From contig JAHFCV010000007.1 of NCBI GenBank assembly GCA_023249275.1, forward strand, positions 1 through 18,836: a DNA stretch of 18,836 nucleotides, in the 5' to 3' direction. The number at the start of each line of letters is the position of its first letter. Positions within the stretch are counted from its first letter, which is position 1. The position numbers were made by a program, and so were the translations under genes. This stretch comes from Candidatus Methanoperedens sp. GTDB lineage: Archaea; Halobacteriota; Methanosarcinia; Methanosarcinales; Methanoperedenaceae. A model generated the notes under the pieces. The model did no database searches, had not been told where the DNA came from, and worked only from the letters and a program-made list of their open reading frames with translations. Positions 6,755 to 13,696 of the stretch are shown here, in pieces.

Positions 6755-7618
6755 ATGCGAAATACTATTTTTGCAGATGCAAATTCCGATTACAAAAAGT
6801 CACGATATGTAATTTGCGGGGTGCCTTTTGACGGCACTTCATGTTTCAGGAAAGGGAGCAAGACTGCGCCCCTGGCGATGAGAGCCGCTTCCTATAATTT
6901 TGAAGCCTACAGCAGTTTTTTTGATGTTGACCTCAGGGATATTGGAATCCATGATGCAGGGGATCTTAAGGTAGCAGATAACATCGACGAGACACTTTCT
7001 ATGATTTCGGTTCATGCCGATAAGTATGTTAAAGACGGGAAGCTCCCTGTAATGCTCGGCGGGGAACATTCCCTGACTTTTCCTTTTGCGAATGCCTGCA
7101 AGAAAAAATATCCAGACCTGGGATTCGTGGTTCTTGATGCGCACATGGACCTGAGGCAGGAATACCAAGGCGAGCAGAACAGCCATGCCTGCATTTCAAG
7201 GCATGTCATCGAGGATGTGACCCGGAAATATGTTTCCGTGGGAATAAGAAGCGGCGCGCGCGAGGAGTACGAGTATGTCAGGGAGAACGGGATTAAAGTA
7301 TTTTCGGGAGAGGATGTATTTTCCATGGGTATTGAGAATATATTGCAGGAAATCCGTGATTTCATTAAAGGACCTGTTTATTTATCCATAGACATGGATG
7401 CGATTGACCCCGCGTATGCACCTGCGCTCGGGACTCCTGAACCTTATGGAATGACGCCGCGCGATGTTAGAACAGTCATATCATGCCTTGCGCCTGATAT
7501 TGTTGGATTTGACCTCGTTGAGATAGCGCCTGAATACGATTCTGGTAATACTGCGCTGCTTGGCGCAAGGCTTGTGCGCGATTTTATTATGGCGAGTGCA
7601 AAAGCGGGCACGGTCTAA
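6755..7618 (+). CDS. speB: Agmatinase / ureohydrolase family protein
   Basis: This is a binuclear manganese hydrolase of the arginase-agmatinase family, expected to convert agmatine to putrescine and urea. The 287-residue product carries all the metal-binding motifs: GGEHSLT (His105), DAHMDLR (Asp128, His130, Asp132) and SIDMDAIDPAYAPALGTPEP (Asp213, Asp215). It starts on the base after the aIF5A stop codon with no room for a separate promoter, so expression is coupled to aIF5A. In archaea such genes can serve polyamine synthesis or a hypusine route through aminopropyl-agmatine. Substrate is inferred from family and context. Confidence 0.93.
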   Translation: MRNTIFADANSDYKKSRYVICGVPFDGTSCFRKGSKTAPLAMRAASYNFEAYSSFFDVDLRDIGIHDAGDLKVADNIDETLSMISVHADKYVKDGKLPVMLGGEHSLTFPFANACKKKYPDLGFVVLDAHMDLRQEYQGEQNSHACISRHVIEDVTRKYVSVGIRSGAREEYEYVRENGIKVFSGEDVFSMGIENILQEIRDFIKGPVYLSIDMDAIDPAYAPALGTPEPYGMTPRDVRTVISCLAPDIVGFDLVEIAPEYDSGNTALLGARLVRDFIMASAKAGTV

Positions 7619-7671
7619 TAATCCGGTTACGAACAAAATAATATCATCACGATTCTGTTAAATTAATGCCT

Positions 7672-8589
7672 TCAGGCAATATCTGAAAACAGTATTTCCA
7701 CTTCCATCAATTCTTCTGCAATTTTAACATTTTCAAATACTTCTTTTGCATCGTGCAATAACGGCTCTGTACTTTCAGAGTACCTTGAACTGATATGGGT
7801 TAATATCAATTGTTTTACCTTTGCTTTTTTTGCAAGAAGAGCAGCTTCCTTTGTGGTTGAGTGCTTTGTTTCAACAGCCCAGTCTTTAAGTTCCTCAGAA
7901 AGAGTGCCGTCATGAATGAGTAAATCTGCCCCTGCGCTTTCTTTTTCAATGGATTTGCAGGGTCTTGTATCTCCGCTGTATACGATTTTCCGCCCGGGAC
8001 GGCTCTTTCCAATAACCTGTGACGGCAATATTGTCTTCCCGTTTATTACAACCGCTTCGCCATTCTGGAGTTTTGAAAAAAGGCGACCTACAGGCACCCC
8101 AAGTTCGATTGCTTTTTCCCTGTTGAACCTGCCTGTACGTTTTTTCTCTTCAAGAACATACCCGAGGCTGGGGATACCGTGGTCTGTTGATATTGCTTTT
8201 ATCAAATAATCCCCACGGTCAACAATGTCCCCGTCATTGAGTTCATGGGAATTTATCTCAAAACCGAGCCTGTAGTAACCGAGTTGTATCAGCAGGGTAA
8301 CAAACTGTTTTGTCCATGCCGGGCCATATATTTCAAGCGGCTCGGTTCTTCCGTTAAACGACATTGTCTGTATGAGTCCCGGGATTCCAAGAAAATGGTC
8401 TGCATGGAAATGAGTGATAAAGATGGAATTGAGCTTCATCCCGGTCTTTGCACGCATCATCTGCTGCTGTGTACCCTCGCCGCAGTCAAATAGCATCAGC
8501 TCTCCTTCCCTGTTGATTAATATAGCAGAAGGGTTGCGGTTTGTGGTGGGAAGGGTACCGCCAGTGCCCAGAAAAGTTACGCGCAGCAT
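7672..8589 (-). CDS. rnz: Ribonuclease Z (tRNA 3'-endonuclease)
   Basis: This metallo-beta-lactamase-fold enzyme cuts the 3' trailer from tRNA precursors, needed here because neither tRNA gene in this window encodes CCA. The 305-residue product starts MLRVTFLGTGGTLPTTNRNPSA, typical of RNase Z. It holds the zinc motif THFHADH (His60, His62, Asp64, His65), then STDHGIPSLGYVLEEK, the ligand region YSGDTRP and LTHISSRY near the C-terminus. The short form is the archaeal/bacterial type. A TATA box 24-31 nt before the ATG predicts a leaderless mRNA. The gene converges with speB. Confidence 0.96.
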   Translation of the reverse strand: MLRVTFLGTGGTLPTTNRNPSAILINREGELMLFDCGEGTQQQMMRAKTGMKLNSIFITHFHADHFLGIPGLIQTMSFNGRTEPLEIYGPAWTKQFVTLLIQLGYYRLGFEINSHELNDGDIVDRGDYLIKAISTDHGIPSLGYVLEEKKRTGRFNREKAIELGVPVGRLFSKLQNGEAVVINGKTILPSQVIGKSRPGRKIVYSGDTRPCKSIEKESAGADLLIHDGTLSEELKDWAVETKHSTTKEAALLAKKAKVKQLILTHISSRYSESTEPLLHDAKEVFENVKIAEELMEVEILFSDIA

Positions 8590-8612
8590 GATGTGCTTAT
8601 TTGTGTTTGTGC

Positions 8613-8620
8613 TTTAAATA
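8613..8620 (-). promoter_or_regulatory. RNase Z TATA box
   Basis: TATTTAAA on the minus strand lies 24-31 nt before the RNase Z ATG at 8589. That places the expected transcription start at or very near the start codon. Confidence 0.5.
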
Positions 8621-8650
8621 ATTCACTTATTGCAAAAATAGTGTATAAAC

Positions 8651-8810
8651 GAACACGGATTTGCACGGATGGTACGGATTGGCACTGATAAAAAAAATCC
8701 GTGGGTATCCGTCGAAAAACTTTAAGAAAGTTTTATCAAAAGAAGGGCATGCAAAGCATGCCCTATACAGTGTAAACTGAGGTTTCAGTTTATCCGTGTC
8801 ATCTGTGTTC
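8651..8810. repeat. Composite inverted-repeat element with internal hairpins
   Basis: Outer arms resembling GAACACGGAT...CACGGAT (8651-8670) and its complement (8792-8810) flank a chain of hairpins. These are ACGGAT-GGT-ACGGATT paired with 8696-8712, AACTTT/AAAGTT at 8718-8732, a perfect 8-bp stem GGGCATGC/GCATGCCC at 8745-8763, and TAAACTGA/TCAGTTTA at 8773-8792. No coding frame stands out. Two linker segments match the array between rnp3 and rnp2. The type looks like a non-autonomous dispersed element. The whole gap between RNase Z and tRNA-Tyr (8590-9043) consists of the RNase Z promoter, this element, the hairpin at 8905-8977 and a tRNA terminator. Confidence 0.7.
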
Positions 8811-8904
8811 TGATTTGCGGCTTTTACAGTTTTCATAACAGGACATAAAATTAGCAAAGATGTAAGTCCAGCTTTGCGTTCTCAGAGCCTGGTATGAAAA
8901 AATC

Positions 8905-8977
8905 AACAACTAACTCGTACGAACTGATACGAACTCACGCCGCCGGAGTTCGTACGAGTTCGTATTGGTTCGTTGTT
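8905..8977. repeat. Long imperfect palindrome with repeated TACGAACT
   Basis: Two 32-base arms (8905-8936 and 8946-8977) are complementary at about 26 positions around a nine-base spacer. Each arm contains two TACGAAC-type units about 10 bases apart. The symmetry and helical spacing could suit a DNA-binding protein; it could also be a fossil mobile-element end. No protein partner is identifiable. Confidence 0.75.
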
Positions 8978-9031
8978 AAAGCCTGTTTTGTTGTTCTTTT
9001 TCAAACAATAATCTTAAATTGGCTTCATCGC

Positions 9032-9041
9032 AAAAAAAAAA
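9032..9041 (-). terminator. T-run after tRNA-Tyr
   Basis: Ten consecutive T on the minus strand start two bases after the tRNA-Tyr discriminator base, a typical archaeal terminator. Confidence 0.7.
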
Positions 9042-9043
9042 CA

Positions 9044-9153
9044 TCCCGCCTCCCAGACTCGAACCGGGGACTTCGCGGTGCCTGCGCGGTAATTTGTGCT
9101 ATGCACATAAACCAAACTACAGCCGCGCACTCTAGCCACTGAGTTAAGGCGGG
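9044..9153 (-). tRNA. tRNA-Tyr(GTA) with an intron
   Basis: The acceptor stem is CCCGCCT/AGGCGGG, including the C1-G72 pair that marks archaeal tRNA-Tyr, with discriminator A73 and no encoded CCA. The D stem is ACTC/GAGT and the anticodon stem CGCGG/CCGCG with loop CTGTAGA, giving anticodon GTA. The T arm is CCCGG-TTCGAGT-CTGGG. Removing 37 bases after position 37 leaves a normal 73-nt tRNA with a five-base variable loop. Divergent from tRNA-Arg; a T-run ends it. Confidence 0.93.
9080..9116 (-). other. 37-nt tRNA-Tyr intron
   Basis: The intron sits at the canonical 37/38 position and would be removed by the archaeal splicing endonuclease at a bulge-helix-bulge. Its 3' part contains ACCGCGC, repeating the exon's ACCGCG, so the 5' anticodon strand has two possible partners. 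The boundaries are inferred from the only split that gives a standard cloverleaf. Confidence 0.85.
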
Positions 9154-9242
9154 ACTGGCTTTGAATAAGCACAAATATACTTAACCCTTTCTTTTGGGCG
9201 ATAAATTAAAGACGACACACTGATATTTAGGAACAACCCCGA

Positions 9243-9316
9243 GGGCGCGTGGCCTAGCCGGATATAGCGGCAGCCTCCTAAGCTGTAGATCGGGGGTTCG
9301 AATCCCTCCGCGCCCG
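9243..9316 (+). tRNA. tRNA-Arg(CCT)
   Basis: The acceptor stem is GGGCGCG/CGCGCCC with discriminator G and no encoded CCA. The anticodon stem GCAGC/GCTGT (closing G-T pair) presents loop CTCCTAA with anticodon CCT at 9277-9279. The T arm is GGGGG-TTCGAAT-CCCTC. The D stem is weak: by my alignment only two of four pairs form. The 3' end lies 12 nt from the convergent pps gene. Confidence 0.93.
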
Positions 9317-9328
9317 TTCAATATAAAA

Positions 9329-10072
9329 TCAGGATGGACGAGAAGCTAAATACCCTGCAATCTCATCAAGCGCATTGGCTAAGTTTTTCTTATTACCGAA
9401 GTCCTTAACTAACCTTTGCAGCTCGCTATTATTTGTGTTTTTAAGTTTTTCTGCGAATCCGGATATGTTCGGTATAGCGCGCGTAATATTGTCCACAATC
9501 GTTATCGTTGCACACTGCGCCGTCCTTGAAAGAGGGTTCAGGTCGATGGCAATTACGGTTTTTCCCATATCCGCAAGGGCTTTACACCTGTCGCCGTCCT
9601 CAAGCGGAACAAGTACCACATCTGCACTGAAGATGCCATCGCTATCCACTTTTCCCCGTTCATGTTCAAGACAGGGTATCAGGGCATCGCTTTTTGTGCA
9701 TAAATTTTTTGCCCCGAGTGAACGCAGATGCTCAATGATTTTATTCACCCTTTCTTCTGTCCTGTGAAACAGATTTACCTCAAGCGGCGCATTAACGGTG
9801 TTGCCCAGGTTAATGATATCTTCAGGAACGAGGGCTGCAACATTCCCATTGACCGATATTACGGGTTTCTTTGCCAGAAGCAGCACCGCCGCAGCAACTT
9901 TTTCAGCATTAAGAGCGCTTTTTGTGGTTTTTTCACCGAGTAAGTAATCAAATGCCTCGCCGCGCCCCTGGGCAATCAGCCCGTGGATGCTCGTAATTCC
10001 TTTTTCAACGCCCTCGACTATCTGTTCCCTTGTCATCAGGGATTCGTATCTTGGATGGCTTTTCGGAATCAT
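9329..10072 (-). CDS. pps: 4-phosphopantoate--beta-alanine ligase (archaeal phosphopantothenate synthetase)
   Basis: This archaeal enzyme (formerly DUF137) joins 4-phosphopantoate and beta-alanine using ATP. It replaces bacterial pantothenate synthetase/kinase in coenzyme A synthesis. The 247-residue product shows the family hallmarks IPKSHPRYESLMTRE and the GLIAQGRGEAFDYLLGE region. It also has KPVISVNGNVAALVP, NLFHRTEERV and VIAIDLNPLSRTAQCATITIVDNITRAIP. The ATG overlaps the stop codon of the pantoate kinase gene by ATGA, so the two consecutive pathway enzymes are translationally coupled. Confidence 0.95.
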   Translation of the reverse strand: MIPKSHPRYESLMTREQIVEGVEKGITSIHGLIAQGRGEAFDYLLGEKTTKSALNAEKVAAAVLLLAKKPVISVNGNVAALVPEDIINLGNTVNAPLEVNLFHRTEERVNKIIEHLRSLGAKNLCTKSDALIPCLEHERGKVDSDGIFSADVVLVPLEDGDRCKALADMGKTVIAIDLNPLSRTAQCATITIVDNITRAIPNISGFAEKLKNTNNSELQRLVKDFGNKKNLANALDEIAGYLASRPS

Positions 10073-10917
10073 TGAAGATGCGCCCCTGCATTGCTTATCC
10101 TGCTCTCATGAACCTCCCCGAATTCCAAAAGCGCGCCGTTGTCATTAATAGCAAAAACCGTGTTCCCCAGCATTGCCTGGCTCGCAAGCCCGCCTGCAGC
10201 CTCTACTGCTTCGATGGCATCCTTCACCTGCGGGGTCATGAGTTCGATTTCTTTTGCAAACGAGCAGGATTGGCGGAAAAAGTTCTCCAGCGTGGGTTTT
10301 TTCAGGAGTTCTTTGAGCATGGATTTTCCCGCTTTATTGATGCTTTTCTTTTTCAGACCATCGGATAATACGGACTTTGTCGAAATCTCGCCAAAGCTCA
10401 CCCATGAAATTGGTGTGTTCCTGCACAGGAGCTTATCGATATTTACAGTAAAAGGCGCGCCTGCCTTTTTCCTGATGACGATGCCGCCGAATGTTTGCCC
10501 TGTGACATCGCCAAGCCCTGTCCTGTTCGTAACTTCCGCTACATGCGCCGCCACGGCTAATTCTTTTAAAGTCATATCCAGTGAAAGCGCTTCGTTTAAC
10601 GCAAGCGCCGCGCTCAAGGCTCCTGCGCCGCTGGCTCCGAATCCGGCGCCGATGGGTATGCTGAGTTCGGTCTCGACAAGGACAGGCTGTGCGGTCAGAA
10701 GCTGTATGGCTGTGAGAGTTGTTGGGGCGTCAGTTACGGCGCCGTTGATTTTCACGGTTGTTTCTTCTGCGGCGCTTACTTTTGTGACGGCGCCGTCCTC
10801 AAGACAGATACCGGCGCCCATCGAGCCTGAAAGCGCGGGGTCTTTCTTCATGTGGATTACGAAAATACCGGAGATGTGGGCAGGGGCGAATGACTGAACA
10901 AAATTTTTCTGTAGCAT
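10069..10917 (-). CDS. pok: Pantoate kinase (GHMP kinase superfamily)
   Basis: This archaeal kinase makes 4-phosphopantoate from pantoate and ATP, the step before the ligase encoded next to it. The 282-residue product has the N-terminal SFAPAHISGIF motif and GSMGAGICLEDG. The GHMP ATP-binding loop is PIGAGFGASGAGALSAALALN, followed by GLGDVTGQTFGGIVIRKK. The start at 10917 gives MLQKNFVQSFAPAH, which suits the family. A TATATATA tract lies only about 10 nt upstream, too close to act as box A for this start, so a different promoter element is probably used. Confidence 0.94.
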   Translation of the reverse strand: MLQKNFVQSFAPAHISGIFVIHMKKDPALSGSMGAGICLEDGAVTKVSAAEETTVKINGAVTDAPTTLTAIQLLTAQPVLVETELSIPIGAGFGASGAGALSAALALNEALSLDMTLKELAVAAHVAEVTNRTGLGDVTGQTFGGIVIRKKAGAPFTVNIDKLLCRNTPISWVSFGEISTKSVLSDGLKKKSINKAGKSMLKELLKKPTLENFFRQSCSFAKEIELMTPQVKDAIEAVEAAGGLASQAMLGNTVFAINDNGALLEFGEVHESRISNAGAHLQ

Positions 10918-11105
10918 TGGACTTATATATATACTTCAGATTAGATAAGTTAAACGCCAAGAGCGCAGATATACAGAGTTTAACGCTTCCTAATGGAGCG
11001 CCATGGCAGTAGAATACTGACCTGCTTACAGTATTAGGCAAAGCTTGCAGGGCTTTAAAACTCTGCTGTTGCATGTTTTTTTCTTTTTAATCAATTTTAC
11101 TTGAG
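10918..11105. other. Intergenic region with degraded repeats
   Basis: This AT-rich gap between two divergent operons has no plausible gene. It contains a stretch around 10950-10980 (CGCCAAGAGCGCAGA...CAGAG) that looks like a decayed copy of the common CAGAG-type intergenic repeat, and a 7-bp inverted repeat AATACTG/CAGTATT (11013-11019 and 11029-11035). Confidence 0.4.
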
Positions 11106-11145
11106 TTCAAATCAATTTTTTTGATTGAACACGTTTAAATATAAG
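11106..11145 (+). promoter_or_regulatory. thiC promoter with an overlapping inverted repeat
   Basis: TTCAAATCAA (11106-11115) and TTGATTGAA (11121-11129) form an inverted repeat around five T. Directly after it, TTTAAATATAAG (11134-11145) is a TATA box about 30-40 nt before the thiC ATG. AGGT at 11163-11166 may serve as the ribosome binding site. The repeat is placed where an operator would be expected. No TPP riboswitch core (CTGAGA...) is seen in the short leader. Confidence 0.5.
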
Positions 11146-11173
11146 CGTCGCATATCGAAACCAGGTAATTTTT

Positions 11174-12454
11174 ATGAGTCTAATCACCGAAGCAAAAAAT
11201 GGCAATGTTACAGTAGAAATGAAACAGGTTGCAGCTGTTGAAGGTCTGGAACCCGAATTCGTGCGGCGCGGGATAGAAAGCGGCAGGATAGTTATTCCGG
11301 TGAGTCCGTATCGCTACACAAAGCCCTGCGGTATAGGGAAAGGGCTGCGCACCAAAGTGAACGCATCCATCGGGACTTCCTCGGATATAGTGGATATAGA
11401 TATGGAAATAGAGAAAGCAAAAGTTGCGGAAGCCACTGGCGCAGACACTCTCATGGAACTTTCAACTGGCGGGGACTTTTATGAAATCAGGAAAAAGGTC
11501 ATTGAGGCGACAACACTCTCTGTAGGCAGTGTACCTCTATACCAGGCTTTTATCGAGGCAATCAGGAAATACGGAAGCACTGTGGATATGAAAGAGGATG
11601 AACTTTTCAAAATAACGGCAGAACAGGCAAAGCTGGGTACTAATTTCATGGCTATACATACCGGAATAAATCTCTTTACAGTCGAGCGCCTCAAAAGACA
11701 GGGGCGCTTCGGCGGTCTCTGTTCGCGCGGCGGAGCCTTCATGACAGCGTGGATGCTGCATAACGAGAAGGAGAACCCCTTGTACAGCGAATTCGATTAC
11801 CTGCTTGAGATTATGAAAGAGCATGAGGTGACGTTGAGCATGGGTAACGGCATGCGCGCAGGCGCGATACACGACTCCACAGACAGGGCGCAGATACAGG
11901 AGCTTATCATGAACTCGGAGCTTTCGGACAGGGCGCATGAGGCAGGCGTTCAGACCATTGTGGAAGGACCAGGGCATATTCCCATAGACGAAATAGACGC
12001 AAACGTGAAACTCATGAAACGCCTTAGCGGTGAGAAGCCGTTCTACATGCTCGGACCTCTGGTCACGGACATCGCGCCCGGCTACGACCACATAGTGGCA
12101 GCCATCGGCGCATCGCTTTCAAGCGCATACGGCGCTGACTTTATCTGCTATGTGACACCGGCAGAACATCTTGCGCTTCCCAATTTGGAGGATGTGAGGC
12201 AGGGCGTGATAACAGCAAGGATTGCGGCGCATATCGGGGATATGGTGAAGAACAATGACAGGCAGCGCGACCTTGATATGGGGCGGGCGAGGCGTGATTT
12301 GCAGTGGGACAGGATGTATGAGCTGGCGATTGACCCTGTACATGCAAAATCAGTGAGGGACAGCCGTTCGCCTGATGATAAAGAAGCATGCACGATGTGC
12401 GGGAATTACTGCGCGCTCAAGATTGTGAAGCAGAATTTCAATTTTGAAAGGTGA
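11174..12454 (+). CDS. thiC: Phosphomethylpyrimidine synthase ThiC
   Basis: This radical SAM enzyme converts aminoimidazole ribotide to the HMP pyrimidine of thiamine. The 426-residue product is the short archaeal/clostridial type without the long N-terminal domain. It contains VNASIGTSSD, ELSTGGDF, GNGMRAGAIHD, VEGPGHIP, GPLVTDIAPGYDH and GADFICYVTPAEHL. The 4Fe-4S site near the C-terminus reads CTMCGNYC, a CX2CX3C spacing, one residue shorter than the classical CX2CX4C of bacterial ThiC. The last 74 codons are duplicated at 13824-14046. A possible alternative is a paralogue such as a benzimidazole synthase, but overall motifs favour ThiC. Confidence 0.92.
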   Translation: MSLITEAKNGNVTVEMKQVAAVEGLEPEFVRRGIESGRIVIPVSPYRYTKPCGIGKGLRTKVNASIGTSSDIVDIDMEIEKAKVAEATGADTLMELSTGGDFYEIRKKVIEATTLSVGSVPLYQAFIEAIRKYGSTVDMKEDELFKITAEQAKLGTNFMAIHTGINLFTVERLKRQGRFGGLCSRGGAFMTAWMLHNEKENPLYSEFDYLLEIMKEHEVTLSMGNGMRAGAIHDSTDRAQIQELIMNSELSDRAHEAGVQTIVEGPGHIPIDEIDANVKLMKRLSGEKPFYMLGPLVTDIAPGYDHIVAAIGASLSSAYGADFICYVTPAEHLALPNLEDVRQGVITARIAAHIGDMVKNNDRQRDLDMGRARRDLQWDRMYELAIDPVHAKSVRDSRSPDDKEACTMCGNYCALKIVKQNFNFER

Positions 12455-12489
12455 ATGAAAAGACAGGAAAGTGGAATCGAGGAAGATCG

Positions 12490-12870
12490 ATGAAATTAAA
12501 AGACGTTGAAATTGTTGTTATGAGCGATGAAGAGTATGGGGAGCACCTGAACCAGTTGTTTGAAAGGGTCAGGCGCGGCGAGATATCTGAGCCAGCGCCA
12601 CATAAGATAGTGGCGCGCACAGCAGAGGATATTGGAAAGATATTGACCCGCGAGCGCCTGCGCTTACTTTCGAGCATCAGGGAAAAGAAACCGGAATCTA
12701 TCAGCGAACTTGCAAGGATACTGAAGCGCAAGGAATCGAATGTGCATAATGACCTCACTTTCCTGGAGGGTGTAGGTCTCCTTGAGCTTAAGGAAGGGAA
12801 AAACCATGTCAAGAAAGTGCCTGTTGTTGATTATGATGCGCTGCATATCACGGTTCCGCTGACTGCGTAA
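12490..12870 (+). CDS. Winged-helix regulator of the HVO_A0114/MarR-like type, copy 1
   Basis: This is a 126-residue probable DNA-binding protein. The C-terminal half forms a winged helix: RERLRLLSSIREKKPESISELARILKR, then the recognition helix KESNVHNDLTFLEGVGLL and wing ELKEGKNHVKKVPVVDY. The N-terminal part (VEIVVMSDEEYGEHLNQLFERV) resembles the HVO_A0114 family, members of which act as antitoxins to TumE-type RNases. No TumE-like gene is adjacent. I chose the ATG at 12490, which has GAGGAAG just upstream. A GTG at 12451 overlapping the thiC stop (GTGA) would add 13 residues. The location directly after thiC suggests cotranscription and perhaps a role in thiamine control (inference). Confidence 0.85.
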   Translation: MKLKDVEIVVMSDEEYGEHLNQLFERVRRGEISEPAPHKIVARTAEDIGKILTRERLRLLSSIREKKPESISELARILKRKESNVHNDLTFLEGVGLLELKEGKNHVKKVPVVDYDALHITVPLTA

Positions 12871-13062
12871 AACCGTTCCGTGCGCTTCAATTCTTAGCGC
12901 CATTATTTTCATGCTGTTTAATATGGTCTAATGGATGCACAAACTCCCTATCGTCTGCAGCACGAACTCTGCAATGAAATTTGTAGGGTATCGGCGCGGA
13001 TGCATGAGGTTTTCTATCGTTTATTCGTTATTTTGTGCCTCAAATATTCGAGTCATTTAAGA
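12871..13062. other. Intergenic gap, nothing recognised
   Basis: No gene, hairpin with T-run or promoter stands out between the convergent regulator and PIN genes. The 11-mer GGATGCATGAG at 12998-13008 also occurs in copy 2 of the regulator, at its only cluster of substitutions. Confidence 0.4.
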
Positions 13063-13509
13063 TTATACAATGTCAGCAGGCGAAATTATATCCACATGCT
13101 TCTTTAGCCCGCGACTGTTCAGCATCATATAATCTGTAGTCACCAGAGGGATACCAAGTATCATTGCACAGGTTGCATGTATTATATCGCTTTCAGATAT
13201 TCTATCATCAGCCTCCCTGATTTCCGAATAGACCATCATATCGTTATTCGAAGGAACAAAATTCTCAAGCTTCGTAGAGATGAGCATATCCACAATAGCG
13301 TGAAGGATTTCAGATTTTATCTTTGGTTTTATATTATCAGCATATAGAATCGAGTTGATCATTTCGCCTGTTACAAACGGGGAGATATGTCCAATATAAA
13401 CATCGTTCTGGACACGACTGATAAAACTTTTACATGCCTTTGTGTTTTCGTCCTTAATCACTGTGCCGAGGAAAATGCAGCTATCAATAAAAAAGCTATT
13501 TTTTGGCAT
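13063..13509 (-). CDS. PIN-domain toxin (VapC-like ribonuclease)
   Basis: This is a 148-residue PIN-domain protein, expected to cleave RNA in a magnesium-dependent way as the toxin of a toxin-antitoxin pair. All four acidic active-site positions are present: Asp9 (FIDSCIF), Glu49 (TGEMINS), Asp108 (SESDIIHATCA) and Asp126 (LVTTD). The length fits the VapC group. The gene starts inside the 3' end of the small upstream gene (14-nt overlap), the usual antitoxin-first arrangement. It lies between the two copies of the thiC-regulator duplication. RNA target and host effect cannot be read from sequence. Confidence 0.88.
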   Translation of the reverse strand: MPKNSFFIDSCIFLGTVIKDENTKACKSFISRVQNDVYIGHISPFVTGEMINSILYADNIKPKIKSEILHAIVDMLISTKLENFVPSNNDMMVYSEIREADDRISESDIIHATCAMILGIPLVTTDYMMLNSRGLKKHVDIISPADIV

Positions 13510-13645
13510 GCTTTGAAGGCGTTCTATGCAGTATGTCTAATGCTGTTTGCCCGGGAAATGCCTCTGCAAAAAGCTTCTGGTATCTTTTAAGCCTTTCAGG
13601 GTCTTCCCAAAGTCCGCCAAATTTATGTTCTTTACACATATTCAT
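13496..13645 (-). CDS. 49-residue partner of the PIN toxin, candidate antitoxin
   Basis: This small frame overlaps the PIN gene start by 14 nt in a different frame. It translates as MNMCKEHKFGGLWEDPERLK followed by RYQKLFAEAFPGQTALDILH and RTPSKHAKK. AGGT stands 4 nt before the ATG; the second Met codon at 13639 is an alternative start. The central part is likely helical with charged and aromatic residues. There is no recognisable AbrB, RHH or HTH DNA-binding motif. I do not recognise the family. It could be a minimal antitoxin binding the toxin through a C-terminal helix, or the remnant of a longer antitoxin. Evidence is context, ribosome binding site and overlap. Confidence 0.65.
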   Translation of the reverse strand: MNMCKEHKFGGLWEDPERLKRYQKLFAEAFPGQTALDILHRTPSKHAKK

Positions 13646-13696
13646 TATACCTGTTATTTGAGCATATTGACTTTTTGTGATTTAACTATTTGCATT

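Noticed and set aside
8894..9142. Plus-strand frame of 82 codons crossing the palindrome and tRNA-Tyr
   Set aside because: It runs through the long inverted repeat and antisense to a tRNA gene; no independent coding evidence.
11130..11173. TPP riboswitch before thiC
   Set aside because: The leader is only about 10-15 nt after the predicted transcript start, and the conserved CTGAGA and thi-box sequences are absent.
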